Of a DNA stretch of 64,000 nucleotides, positions 33,277-42,107 are shown piece after piece (positions within the stretch are counted from its first letter, which is position 1; every line of letters begins with the position of its first letter). Source of the DNA: Streptomyces sp. NBC_01255 (GTDB lineage: Bacteria > Actinomycetota > Actinomycetes > Streptomycetales > Streptomycetaceae); contig NZ_CP108474.1 in NCBI RefSeq assembly GCF_036226445.1, positions 3,162,001 through 3,226,000 on the forward strand, given 5' to 3'. The position numbers were made by a program, and so were the translations under genes. The notes below the pieces were generated by a model. The model searched no databases, was not told where the DNA came from, and was given only the letters and a program-made list of their open reading frames with translations.

Positions 33277-34638
33277 ATGGCCACGGCCGTGACGCCGGTG
33301 CCGGCGGTCGACCCGGACGCGAGGAACCGGACCCGCGAGGACGTACGGGACCGGGCCCGCGACGACGTACGGGACTGGGCCCGCAGGGCCGGGGCGCTGT
33401 CCCCGGTCCTCGCCGTGATCGCGCTGCTGCTCGTCCCGGGCGGCGGCGGGGCGCAGGGCGGCACCGGCGGCACGGGCACGATCGCGGACGCGGCCTCCGG
33501 GCTCCTCGTCCTGATCTGTTTCGTGCGGGTGCTGCGCGGTGGCACCCGGCCGCTGACCCGGGCGGCGGCCGTCGTCCTCGGCCTGCCCGTCCTCGGGATC
33601 TGTCTGGCCGCGATCACCTCGAACGACCCGGCGGCGAGCCTGCCGGGCGTCGCCCGCTACGTACAGATCTTCGTCCTCGTCCCGGCGGCCGTGCTCCTGA
33701 TGATCCGCGACCGGCGGGACTTCGCCGTGGTCGCCTGGGGTCTCGTCGGGCTCGCGCTGCTCCAGGGCGCGGTGGGCGTGCTCCAGTACCTGACCGGTAC
33801 GGGCGCCTCGTACATGGGCGAGGACATCCGGGCCGTCGGCACCTTCGGGCCGACCGATGTGATGGGCATGGCGACGGTCGTGTCGTACGGGCTCGTCATT
33901 GTCACCGGGATCGCGCTCGGCAGCGGTCCCGGCCGGACCCGGACGGCGGCGCTGGTCTGCGCGGGGCTGCTGTTCCTGCCGCTGGTGCTGTCGTTCAGCC
34001 GGGGCGCGTGGATCGCGACCGTGCTCGCCTGCGGGATCCAGCTGCTGCTCGCCGGGCCGCGCCGGGCGCTGCGGGTGGCGCTCGCGGCGGGGGCGCTCGG
34101 CGTCGTCCTCGTCGGCGGTCTCGGGATCGGTTCGGAGATGGTGAAGGAGCGGGTCGCCAGCATCACGCAGGTGGCGGCGGCGCCGGACCAGTCGGTGACG
34201 GACCGGTACACGATGTGGGCGGCGGCCGGACGGATGTGGAGCACGGAGCCGGTCACGGGCGTCGGCCTCAAGGGCTTCCCCGCGTACCGCGACTCGAACG
34301 CCTCGCTCGCGCTGTCGTCCGGAAGCGACACGGCGGGCGCGGGCGCCGTCTTCCAGCGGCAGCCGCTGCTGTCCCCGCACAACATGTACCTGCTGGTGCT
34401 CAGCGAGCAGGGCCTTCTGGGGCTGTTCGCGCTGGCGGGCAGCTGGGTGGCGCTGCTCGTCGGCGCGCTGCGCCGACGGCGTCTCGGCGCGGACTGCGCA
34501 CTGGTCGCGGCGGGCCTGCTGTCGTGGCAGCTCATCGACTTCTTCTACGCGGACATCGGCGGCCCGTCGACGGTCCTGATGTCGGTCGTGTTCGGCCTGG
34601 CGGTCTGGTGGTCGCTGGCGGAGGTGCGGCGTGCGTGA
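33277..34638 (+). CDS. O-antigen ligase/polymerase family membrane protein
   Basis: A 453-residue protein with about 11-12 transmembrane helices after a charged N-terminus containing two similar RTREDVRDRARDDVRDW-type repeats. The large outer loop near residues 310-370 (GVGLKGFPAYRDS and LSPHNMYLLVLSEQGLLG) matches the Wzy_C/O-antigen-ligase motif, where the His-Asn segment is typical. In a Wzx/Wzy scheme it would polymerise or ligate the repeat units outside the membrane. The ATG at 33277 has GGGAGCTGAGG upstream, and the gene overlaps the flippase by 8 bp. Confidence 0.85.
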   Translation: MATAVTPVPAVDPDARNRTREDVRDRARDDVRDWARRAGALSPVLAVIALLLVPGGGGAQGGTGGTGTIADAASGLLVLICFVRVLRGGTRPLTRAAAVVLGLPVLGICLAAITSNDPAASLPGVARYVQIFVLVPAAVLLMIRDRRDFAVVAWGLVGLALLQGAVGVLQYLTGTGASYMGEDIRAVGTFGPTDVMGMATVVSYGLVIVTGIALGSGPGRTRTAALVCAGLLFLPLVLSFSRGAWIATVLACGIQLLLAGPRRALRVALAAGALGVVLVGGLGIGSEMVKERVASITQVAAAPDQSVTDRYTMWAAAGRMWSTEPVTGVGLKGFPAYRDSNASLALSSGSDTAGAGAVFQRQPLLSPHNMYLLVLSEQGLLGLFALAGSWVALLVGALRRRRLGADCALVAAGLLSWQLIDFFYADIGGPSTVLMSVVFGLAVWWSLAEVRRA

Positions 34639-36631
34639 CCCGTGGGCCGGGGAGCCGGAGCCCACGGACACCCCGTGGCCCGGCGCCCCGCGCTCCGCTC
34701 CCCGGCCGCCCTGCGGCACCCCGCTGACCGACCCCTGGCCGACCGCGCCTCCGGGGCCCACGGACTCTCCGTGGGCCCCGGAGGCGCCGGTGCTGCCGGG
34801 GGCGGGCGCGGGGGTGGGGACGGAAACGGCCGTACGGGGGGCGGAGACCGCCGTACGGGCGGACGGGGTGCGGGCGGACGGGGTGCGGGCAGCCGGCGTG
34901 CGGGCGCCGCGCGGGCGCCGGGCGCATGCCCGGGCGCGCGTACGGGCCGGGGCCGACCGCGTGCAGGGGCGGGGCTTCCTCGCGAAGGCCGCCGCCGTGA
35001 CCGCCGGGCTCACCGCCCTCGGGGCCCTGCTCGGGCTCGTACGCGACCAGATCCTCGCCGGGTACTTCGGCGCGGGCGCGGAGACCGACGCGTTCCTGGT
35101 GGCGTGGACGGTCCCCGAGTTCGCCTCGACGCTGCTCATCGAGGACGCGCTCGCGCTGATCCTCGTGCCCGCCTTCTCCCGGGCGCTCGCCCGCCGCTCC
35201 GGCAGCCTGTTCGGGGATCCGGTGCGCGCCCTCGTGCGCGGCACGCTCCCGCGGCTCACCGTCGCCGTCTCGGTCGCCGCCGCCGTACTCGTCCTGGCGG
35301 CGCCGCTGATCGTCTCCACCCTCGCGCCCGGCCTGCCCGACCCTCAGCTCGCCGTCGACTGCACGCGGCTGACCGCGACCTGCGTGCTGTCCTTCGCCCT
35401 GGTCGGGTACTGCTCGGCCGCGCTCCGCGCGCACGGCTGCTTCCTGTCGCCGGCCTCGATCTACGTGGCGTACAACGTCGGCATCATCGGCACGATCCTG
35501 GTGCTGCGCGAGCCGTGGGGGGTGCGGTCCGCCGCCGCCGGGGTCGCGGTCGGCGGGGTCCTCATGGTCCTCGTGCAGGCCCCCTCGCTCCTCCGTGAGC
35601 TGCGGGCCCGCCCGGTGCCGAAGGAGGAGCCGACGGCGCTCGCGCCCGAGAGCGGGCGCGGCGGGCAGGAGGGGCGCATCCTGGTCCTCGGTCTCATCGC
35701 GCCGGTCGTCGCCTTCTCGCTCTGCCGCCAGTCGCAGACGCTGATCGAACGGTTCCTCGCCTCGCCGCTGCCCGCCGGGGCCATCTCGCATCTGAACTAC
35801 GCGCAGAAGGTCGCGCAGATGCCGATGATCCTCTCCCTGATGCTGTGCACGGTCAGCTTCCCCGTGGTCGCCCGTGCCCTCGCGGCGGGCGAGACCGAGG
35901 CGGCCCGCCGCCGGGTCGAGCGGGATCTGCTGCTGGCCGCCGTCGTCGTGCTCGTCGGCGCCTCGACGGTGATCGCCGCCGCCCCCAGCATCGTCGAACT
36001 CCTCTTCGAACGGGGAGAGTTCGACCGTACGGACACCGTCGCCACCGCCGCCGTCATGCGCGTCTACGCCCTCGGCCTCCTCGGCCAGACCATGGTCGGC
36101 GCCCTCGTCCGCTGCTATTTCTCCGCCGCCCGCCCCCTCTGGTACCCGGCCGCCGCCATGGCCGCCGGGCTCGCCACGACCACCGTCGCCGGGATCCCCG
36201 GCGCCCACTACTGGGGCGCCGTCGGCATCGCCGCCGCGAACGCCCTCGGCATCACCTGCTCCGCCGTCCTGCTGCTGCGCGGCGCCCACCGCCAGACCGT
36301 GCCCGTCCAGGTCGACCGGCTCGGCGAGGGGCTCCTCCGGCTCGCCACCGCCGGCGCGTGGGCCACCGGCGCCGGCTGGCTCTGCTCGGTCGGGATCGGC
36401 TCCCCCGCCCTCGCCCTCACCGTCGCCGCCCTGGTCGTCATCGGCGTCTTCCTGCTCTTCATCGCCTGCGCCGCCAAGGCGCCGGAGATTCCGCCCCTGC
36501 CCCGCTCCGCCTCCCGGAGGACCGACCATGCCCGCCCCCACCGCGCTGCGCCGACTGCTGCCGAAGCCGCCCCTGTGGGTGAAACCGCCCCTGTGGGTGG
36601 CGATGTACCACTCGATCACGGACCCCGGTGA
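34631..36631 (+). CDS. MurJ/MviN-type lipid-linked glycan flippase
   Basis: A 666-residue protein of the MOP superfamily with about 14 helices, expected to move lipid-linked oligosaccharide across the membrane (Wzx role). The MviN core starts near residue 112 (KAAAVTAGLTALGALLGLVRDQILAGYFGAG). The first 110 residues are a Pro/Arg/Gly-rich cytosolic extension containing repeats such as VRADGVRADGVRAAGVRA. The gene also has a basic C-terminal tail overlapping the deacetylase gene by 104 bp. It might instead be a second lipid II flippase. The gene neighbourhood favours exopolysaccharide. Confidence 0.85.
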   Translation: MRDPWAGEPEPTDTPWPGAPRSAPRPPCGTPLTDPWPTAPPGPTDSPWAPEAPVLPGAGAGVGTETAVRGAETAVRADGVRADGVRAAGVRAPRGRRAHARARVRAGADRVQGRGFLAKAAAVTAGLTALGALLGLVRDQILAGYFGAGAETDAFLVAWTVPEFASTLLIEDALALILVPAFSRALARRSGSLFGDPVRALVRGTLPRLTVAVSVAAAVLVLAAPLIVSTLAPGLPDPQLAVDCTRLTATCVLSFALVGYCSAALRAHGCFLSPASIYVAYNVGIIGTILVLREPWGVRSAAAGVAVGGVLMVLVQAPSLLRELRARPVPKEEPTALAPESGRGGQEGRILVLGLIAPVVAFSLCRQSQTLIERFLASPLPAGAISHLNYAQKVAQMPMILSLMLCTVSFPVVARALAAGETEAARRRVERDLLLAAVVVLVGASTVIAAAPSIVELLFERGEFDRTDTVATAAVMRVYALGLLGQTMVGALVRCYFSAARPLWYPAAAMAAGLATTTVAGIPGAHYWGAVGIAAANALGITCSAVLLLRGAHRQTVPVQVDRLGEGLLRLATAGAWATGAGWLCSVGIGSPALALTVAALVVIGVFLLFIACAAKAPEIPPLPRSASRRTDHARPHRAAPTAAEAAPVGETAPVGGDVPLDHGPR

Positions 36632-37337
36632 CGACCCGTACCACGTCACCGTCTCCCCGGTCCGCTTCGCCCGGCAACTGCACTGGCTCGGCGACCGGGG
36701 ACTGCGCGGGGTCTCGGTGCGGGAGCTCCTCGCCGCCACCGCCGCCGGGCGCGCCAAGGGGCTCGTCGGCCTCACCTTCGACGACGGCTACGCCGACTTC
36801 CTCGACTCGGCACTGCCGCTGCTGCGCCGGCACGGCTTCACCGCCACCGTGTACGTCCTGCCGGGCCGGCTCGGCGGCGAGAACGCCTGGGACACCGAAG
36901 GACCGCGCAAACGGCTCCTCGACGAGGACGGCATCCTGCGGATCGCGGAGGCCGGCATGGAGATCGGCTCCCACGGCCTCACCCACGTCGCCCTCACCGA
37001 GGCCGACGACACGGCACTCGCGGACGAGACCCGGCGCAGCCGGGAGCTCCTGGAGGAGATGACCGGCGAGACCGTGGACGGCTTCTGCTATCCGTACGGG
37101 AAGGTCGACCCGCGCGTGATCCACGCCGTACGGAAGGCCGGCTACCGCCACGCCTGCGCGATCGACCCCGGCCCGCACACCAGCGCGTACGCCCTGCCCC
37201 GCGTCCACATCGGCGAGGACGACACGTCCTGGCGGCTCACCGCCAAGCGCGTGCTGCACCCGCTGCGCCGCCGCCACCCCGTCGACGTGTTCCCCTCGCA
37301 GGCCCAGGCCGGACCCGCCGTGGTCGGTGCGCCATGA
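36528..37337 (+). CDS. Polysaccharide deacetylase (NodB/CE4 family)
   Basis: A 269-residue carbohydrate esterase 4 enzyme removing N-acetyl groups from a glycan. The catalytic and metal motif TFDDGY has Asp85/Asp86, and metal histidines are His149 and His153 in GSHGLTH. FCYPYGK follows as motif 3. There is no signal peptide but a basic, hydrophobic N-terminus with a duplicated PPLWV (18-bp tandem repeat at 36567-36599). The ATG at 36528 has CGGAGG and starts 104 bp inside the flippase gene. An internal ATG at 36603 lacks a ribosome site but would fall closer to the usual domain start. Confidence 0.87.
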   Translation: MPAPTALRRLLPKPPLWVKPPLWVAMYHSITDPGDDPYHVTVSPVRFARQLHWLGDRGLRGVSVRELLAATAAGRAKGLVGLTFDDGYADFLDSALPLLRRHGFTATVYVLPGRLGGENAWDTEGPRKRLLDEDGILRIAEAGMEIGSHGLTHVALTEADDTALADETRRSRELLEEMTGETVDGFCYPYGKVDPRVIHAVRKAGYRHACAIDPGPHTSAYALPRVHIGEDDTSWRLTAKRVLHPLRRRHPVDVFPSQAQAGPAVVGAP

Positions 37338-38467
37338 GGGTCCTGCACGTCATCACCGGGCTCGGCATCGGCGGCGCCGAGCAGCAGCTGCGGCTCCTGC
37401 TGCGCCACCTCCCGGTCCAGCACGGGGTCGTCACCCTCACCAACCCCGGCGCCGTCGCCGCGGGCATCGAGTCCGACGGCACGCCCGTCACCCACCTGGG
37501 CATGGCCGGCAACCGCGACCTCGGCGCGCTCCCCCGCCTCGCGCGGATCGTCCGCCAGGGCCGCTACGACCTCGTCCACACCCATCTCTACCGGGCGTGC
37601 GTGTACGGCAGGCTCGCGGCCCGGCTCGGCGGGGTCCGCCGGGTCATCGCCACCGAGCACTCGCTCGGCGAGGCCCAGATCGAGGGCCGCCCGCTCTCCG
37701 CGGGCACCCGCGCCCTGTACCTGGCGTCCGAGCGGCTCGGCACGTCCACGGTCGCCGTCTCGCCCAGCGTGGCCCGCCGCCTCGCCGACTGGGGGGTGCC
37801 CCCGGACCGTATCCGGGTGGTGCCCAACGGCATCGAGACCGGCCGCTTCGCCTTCGACGACCGCGCCCGCCGCCTCACCCGGGGCGTCCTCGGCATCCCC
37901 GAGGACGCCCATGTCGTCGGCGGGGTGGGGCGGCTCACGCCCGGGAAGCGGTTCGACCGGCTCGTCCGGGCCGTGGCCTCGGTGCCGGAGGCCCGGCTGC
38001 TCCTCGTCGGCGAGGGCGAGCACCGCGCGGAGCTGCTGCGGATCGCCCGGGAGTGCGGGGCCGCCGACCGGGTACTGCTCGTCGGGGCCTGCGAGGACCC
38101 GCCGTCCGTCGCCTCGCTCGGCCCCTCGCTGCCCGAACTGCTCTCCGCCATGGACGTCTTCGTGTCCACGTCCCCCGACGAGACCTTCGGGCTCGCGGTC
38201 GTCGAGGCGCTCGCCGCGGGCCTTCCCGTGCTGTACGTGGCCTGCCCCGCGATCGACGACCTGCCGCCGGACGCGGCTCCGGGCGCGCGCCGGATCGGCG
38301 AGTCCGTGCCCGAGCTGGTCTCCGCGCTGCGCGGCATCCGGGACGCCCGGCTCACCCGCCTCCCCCAGCCCGCGGCCGCCCGCCGCTACGACATCACGCA
38401 CAGCGCAGGGCAGTTGATGTCCCTCTACGACCAGGCCGTCCACGGCACCCCGTCCCCCGCGAAGTGA
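37334..38467 (+). CDS. Glycosyltransferase family 4
   Basis: A 377-residue GT-B enzyme. The N-terminus HVITGLGIGGAEQQLRLLL is the classical GT4 start. VHTHLYRACVYGRLAARL and the donor-site GGVGRLTPGKRFDRLVRAV are present, with SPDETFGLAVVEALAAGLPV as EX7E-type motif. It is coupled to the deacetylase gene by ATGA. It is the second sugar-adding enzyme of the operon, suggesting a repeat unit of at least three sugars when the initiating transferase is counted. Confidence 0.88.
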   Translation: MRVLHVITGLGIGGAEQQLRLLLRHLPVQHGVVTLTNPGAVAAGIESDGTPVTHLGMAGNRDLGALPRLARIVRQGRYDLVHTHLYRACVYGRLAARLGGVRRVIATEHSLGEAQIEGRPLSAGTRALYLASERLGTSTVAVSPSVARRLADWGVPPDRIRVVPNGIETGRFAFDDRARRLTRGVLGIPEDAHVVGGVGRLTPGKRFDRLVRAVASVPEARLLLVGEGEHRAELLRIARECGAADRVLLVGACEDPPSVASLGPSLPELLSAMDVFVSTSPDETFGLAVVEALAAGLPVLYVACPAIDDLPPDAAPGARRIGESVPELVSALRGIRDARLTRLPQPAAARRYDITHSAGQLMSLYDQAVHGTPSPAK

Positions 38468-38480
38468 GAGAGCCCGCACG

Positions 38481-39188
38481 ATGAACACCACCCCAACCCG
38501 CACCTTCCCGCCCGCCGGCCTCCGTCGCCCGGGCCGCTGGGCCGTGCTCCCCGCCGCCGTCCTCGCCGGAGCGGTCCTCGGCGGCGGATACGGAGCGCTC
38601 AAGACCCCGCAGTACGCGGCGATCAGCTACGTCATCGTCGTCCCGGCCGAGAAGTCCGACCCGGCGGCGGCGCTCGGCTTCGCCCAGGCCTACGGGCGGG
38701 TCGCCACCGACATCGCGGTGACCGGCGACGCCCAGGTGTGGGCGGGCGTCACCGCCGACACGCTGCGCAAGAGCGTGCAGGCCGCGACCTCGCCGGACGC
38801 GCCGATGATCTCGATCACCGCCCGGGCCGAGAAGCCCGCGAAGGCCGTGTCCATGGCCGACGGGGTGGCCCGCGCTCTCGTCCTCAACAGCACGCACGTC
38901 GCGGGCAGCACGGGCGTCAAGGTCGTCCAGTTCTCGCGCGCCACCAAGCCGGTCGCGCCGGTGTCCCCGTCCGCGCCGCTCTCCGCGCTCGTCGGCGGCT
39001 GTGCCGGCGGGCTCCTCGGCGGCCTGGTCCTGCTCGTCCGCCCGAAGCGCGGCGCCGCGCGCGGCGAGGCCCGGCACTCCCGGCAGCCCGCCACCGCCCC
39101 GGGCACGCCCGCCGCGGCCTCCACCACGTCCGCCGCCGTGCCCGCCCCCGCGGTCGCCTCGCACCAGCCGGAACCGGAGGCGGTGTGA
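38481..39188 (+). CDS. Wzz-like polysaccharide chain-length regulator
   Basis: A 235-residue membrane protein with two transmembrane helices (about 20-42 and 160-180) enclosing an exported domain, the topology of Wzz/polysaccharide co-polymerase proteins. The second helix is preceded by ATKPVAPVSPSAPLSAL, the proline-rich motif typical of the family. It has no tyrosine kinase domain, and the short Ala/Pro/Thr-rich C-terminus is not a Tyr-rich tail. It probably sets polymer length with the Wzy-like protein. Confidence 0.78.
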   Translation: MNTTPTRTFPPAGLRRPGRWAVLPAAVLAGAVLGGGYGALKTPQYAAISYVIVVPAEKSDPAAALGFAQAYGRVATDIAVTGDAQVWAGVTADTLRKSVQAATSPDAPMISITARAEKPAKAVSMADGVARALVLNSTHVAGSTGVKVVQFSRATKPVAPVSPSAPLSALVGGCAGGLLGGLVLLVRPKRGAARGEARHSRQPATAPGTPAAASTTSAAVPAPAVASHQPEPEAV

Positions 39189-40324
39189 CCCCGAGAACCC
39201 TGCGGACCGAGGTCTGCCGTGACGAGGAGCGCTTCGGGCGGCTGGCGGCCGAGTGGACGGCGCTGTACGGGCGCTGCTCCTCCGCCACCCCCTTCCAGTC
39301 CCACTCCTGGCTGCACTCCTGGTGGCTCTCGTACGGTCGGCCCGGTGCGCTGCGGGTGGTGCTCGTACGACGGGAGAGCGGCGAACTCGTCGCCGCCGCG
39401 CCCCTGATGCGGGCGCGCGGGCCGCTGCCCGTCCTCACCCAGCTCGGCGGCACCATCACCGACTTCACGGACGTGCTGCTCGACGACGACTGCCCCGAGG
39501 CGGCGCCCGCCCTGGCCCGGGCGCTCGCCCGGGCGGCCCGCGGCGCGGTCATCGACCTGCGGGAGGTACGCCCCGGCGCGGCCACCGAGCGGATCTCCGC
39601 CCACTGGCGCGGACCGCGCCGCCGGCTCCCGGACTCGCTGTGCCTGGAGCTGCCCGCCGTCCCCATGGAGGGGCTGCTCGAACGGATCCCCTCCGGGAAG
39701 GCCCAGCGGGTCCGCGCCAAGCTCCGCAAGCTCGACGCCCTCGGCATCGACTCGCACGTCGTCACCGGCGACGAGGTCCCGGCCGCCCTCGACCGGCTCC
39801 TGAAGCTCCATCAGCTCCAGTGGCAGGGGCGCGGAGTGACCGCCGAGCACACGAGCCGGCGCTTCGCCCAGCACCTCACGCGGGCCGTGCGGCCCATGGT
39901 GGAGCGCGGGGACGCGATGGTCACCGAGTTCCGGCTCGCCGGAGACGTGGTGGCCGCCGACCTGACCCTGATGTCCCCCCGACTCGCCGGCGGCTACCTC
40001 TACGGTGCCGACCCCGAACTGCGGGCCCGCAAGGTCGACGTGGCGACGATGCTGCTCCGCCACGGGGCCCGCGAGACGAGCACCGGCGGGCGGGCCACGC
40101 TGAGCATGCTGCGCGGCACCGAGGCGTACAAGCAGCACTGGCGCCCCGAGGCCGTCCGCAACCAGCGGCTGATGCTCGCCGGACGGCGTACGGCCCCGCT
40201 CCTGTGGCTGCGCGCGGGCGCCGCCGACGGTCGCCGCTGGGCGGCCCGCCAGGCCCGGGAGCGGGCCTGGGTGGGGCGGGCACTGGCCCGATTGCCCGGA
40301 CGGACGCCGAACGGCGGCGGATGA
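39185..40324 (+). CDS. GNAT/FemX-like acyltransferase (CelD/BcsL-like)
   Basis: A 379-residue protein with a duplicated GNAT-like fold as in CelD/BcsL and Fem-type transferases. [16 protein letters not shown] is the characteristic N-terminal motif, and [25 protein letters not shown] is the second-domain core. Such proteins lie in cellulose and exopolysaccharide operons and probably add an acyl or aminoacyl group to the glycan. The acceptor is unknown. The GTG at 39185 overlaps the Wzz-like gene (GTGA). It is the last gene of the nine-gene run. Confidence 0.75.
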   Translation: MTPRTLRTEVCRDEERFGRLAAEWTALYGRCSSATPFQSHSWLHSWWLSYGRPGALRVVLVRRESGELVAAAPLMRARGPLPVLTQLGGTITDFTDVLLDDDCPEAAPALARALARAARGAVIDLREVRPGAATERISAHWRGPRRRLPDSLCLELPAVPMEGLLERIPSGKAQRVRAKLRKLDALGIDSHVVTGDEVPAALDRLLKLHQLQWQGRGVTAEHTSRRFAQHLTRAVRPMVERGDAMVTEFRLAGDVVAADLTLMSPRLAGGYLYGADPELRARKVDVATMLLRHGARETSTGGRATLSMLRGTEAYKQHWRPEAVRNQRLMLAGRRTAPLLWLRAGAADGRRWAARQARERAWVGRALARLPGRTPNGGG

Positions 40325-40363
40325 GTTTCCTCCACCGCCGCCGTTCGGATCCGTCGGGTCCGG

Positions 40364-41950
40364 TCAGAAGGGCCAGACACCCTTCAGCGCGTCCTTCCAG
40401 TCGAGGTCGACCTCGTCCTTCCAGGAGTCCTTCGGGACGCAGACGGGCCCGCCGATCCAACTCTCGACCCACGAACCGAGGTTCACGGTCCAGCAGTCGG
40501 GCTTGGGCTCAGGCTTCGGTTCCGGCTTGGGCTCAGGCTTCGGCTCAGGCTTCGGCTCAGGCTTCGGTTCCGGCTTGGGCTCAGGCTTCGGTTCCGGCTT
40601 GGGCTCAGGCTTCGGTTCCGGCTTCGGTTCCGGCTTCGGTTCCGGCTTCGGTTCCGGCTTGGGCTCAGGCTTGGGCTCCGGCTTCGGCACCGGGACCGTC
40701 GGGTCTGTCGGCTCGACAGGGTCGGTCGGGTCGGTCGGGTCGACCGGATCCACAGGATCGACGGGATCGACCGGATCCACGGGGTCGACGGGGTCGACGG
40801 GGTCGACGGGGTCAACCGGATCCACCGGATCCACCGGATCAATCGGGTCCACCGGGTCCACCGGGTCGACCGGGTCCACCGGGTCCACCGGGTCCACCGG
40901 ATCCACCGGAATCTCCGGGATTTCCGGGATTTCCGGGATTTCCGGTTCCAGCCCGTACAACATCTGCCGGAACACCAGCGACGACTTCGGATTGTCGTCG
41001 CACTGCCAGACGCCGTGCGGACAGTAATCCGTGATCGTGTGATACAGCGGCTTGTGCTGTTTCATCCACTCCAGCATGCGCCGCATGTACACGGGATTGT
41101 CGCCGTTACGGAAGAGCCCCCATTCGGGGTAGGAGATCTGCTTTCCGTGCTCCGCGGCGAAATCGACCTGCTTCTGGAGCCCGTACGGCTCGCTCACGTG
41201 TTCGTCGAAGCTCATTCCCGGCGGCTGGTCGTACGAGTCCATGCCGATGATGTCGACGACGTCGTCACCCGGGTAGCACTCGGTCCACGGGACGGCGTCG
41301 CGGCCGCGGCTCGGGTTGAAGTCGAAGCGGAACTCCTGCCCGGGGACGGAGCGCATCGCGGTGACGATGCGGGTCCAGTACTTCTTCCAGGCCGTGGGGT
41401 CCGGCGCGCACCGGTGGGTGTACGTCGTGCCGTTCATCTCCCAGCCGAGGACGATGACGGTGTCGGTCGCCCGGAGCTCGACGAGCCGCTCGGCGAGGGT
41501 CGTGAAGTGGTGGTCGTAGTACCCGGCCGCGCCCAGCTGGAGCTGTCGGCGGACCTCGTAGTCGGAGACGCCGGCCTCGTTCCGCTCCAGCATGGGGACG
41601 TTGAGGACGAACAGTCGGTCGTCCTGCTCGTTGCGCCAGTCCGCCCAGGCGTCGAGGAAGCCGGGCGGGCCCTCGATGTTCGACCAGAGGTCGCCCGGCA
41701 GGTAGGTGTGCCCGACGCGGAGTTCGCGGCCGCCGAGCCACCGTTCGAGCTGCCCGATGCGGGCGACCCCGAGCGCGCCCGAGTCGAGGAAGGCTCCCAT
41801 GGCGCTGGAGAGAGTCGGTCCGGGGTCCTTCGTCGTTACGGAGTCGGTGGCGTGGGCGGGGGACGACAGGACGACCGATCCCGAGGCGAGGAGACCGGCG
41901 GTGAACACCCCCAGCCACGCTCTCGATGTTCTCCGCTGTGCAGCTGCCAT
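40364..41950 (-). CDS. Secreted GH26-like glycoside hydrolase with a long repetitive C-terminal tail
   Basis: A 528-residue secreted enzyme. The signal peptide is residues 1-35. The GH26-like domain (about 55-335) has Glu171 in [11 protein letters not shown] and Glu276 in ISYPEWGLF, homologous throughout to the enzyme at 21207-22229. The tail consists of four EIP triplets, about twenty VDP triplets, about fifteen KPEP tetrapeptides and a 45-residue end with two cysteines and several Trp residues ([16 protein letters not shown]). The tail could span or bind the cell wall. It converges on the exopolysaccharide operon and may trim its product. This is inference. Confidence 0.82.
   Translation of the reverse strand: MAAAQRRTSRAWLGVFTAGLLASGSVVLSSPAHATDSVTTKDPGPTLSSAMGAFLDSGALGVARIGQLERWLGGRELRVGHTYLPGDLWSNIEGPPGFLDAWADWRNEQDDRLFVLNVPMLERNEAGVSDYEVRRQLQLGAAGYYDHHFTTLAERLVELRATDTVIVLGWEMNGTTYTHRCAPDPTAWKKYWTRIVTAMRSVPGQEFRFDFNPSRGRDAVPWTECYPGDDVVDIIGMDSYDQPPGMSFDEHVSEPYGLQKQVDFAAEHGKQISYPEWGLFRNGDNPVYMRRMLEWMKQHKPLYHTITDYCPHGVWQCDDNPKSSLVFRQMLYGLEPEIPEIPEIPEIPVDPVDPVDPVDPVDPVDPVDPIDPVDPVDPVDPVDPVDPVDPVDPVDPVDPVDPVDPTDPTDPVEPTDPTVPVPKPEPKPEPKPEPKPEPKPEPKPEPKPEPKPEPKPEPKPEPKPEPKPEPKPEPKPEPKPEPKPDCWTVNLGSWVESWIGGPVCVPKDSWKDEVDLDWKDALKGVWPF
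40498..40947. repeat. Tandem coding repeats in the GH26-like gene (KPEP, VDP, EIP)
   Basis: Three adjacent microsatellite-like blocks: a 12-bp unit coding KPEP (about 40498-40687), a 9-bp unit coding VDP (about 40730-40908) and a 9-bp unit coding EIP (about 40909-40947). Synonymous variation among units is modest. Confidence 0.85.
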
Positions 41951-41995
41951 GGCCGCTCCTTCACGTCGCTCGCTTTTTGATGATCCGTCAATCCG

Positions 41996-42010
41996 ATACT
42001 CCGAAAGTAT
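41996..42010. promoter_or_regulatory. Dyad in the divergent promoter of GH26-like and ATP-grasp genes
   Basis: ATACT-CCGAA-AGTAT is a perfect 5-bp dyad in the AT-richer 157-bp gap between two divergent genes. It is a candidate operator; no regulator is known. Confidence 0.35.
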
Positions 42011-42107
42011 TCCTAATGAGCCGACCGTGAACTCGGCTTCCCTCTGATCAGTAGTCCATTAGAGGATTTCATCGCCCAGTTGGGGCACCCGAGATGAAGG
42101 GCATGCC

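Noticed and set aside
40503..41027. A plus-strand [20 protein letters not shown] frame
   Set aside because: Antisense shadow of the KPEP and VDP repeats of the GH26-like gene, with no ribosome site.
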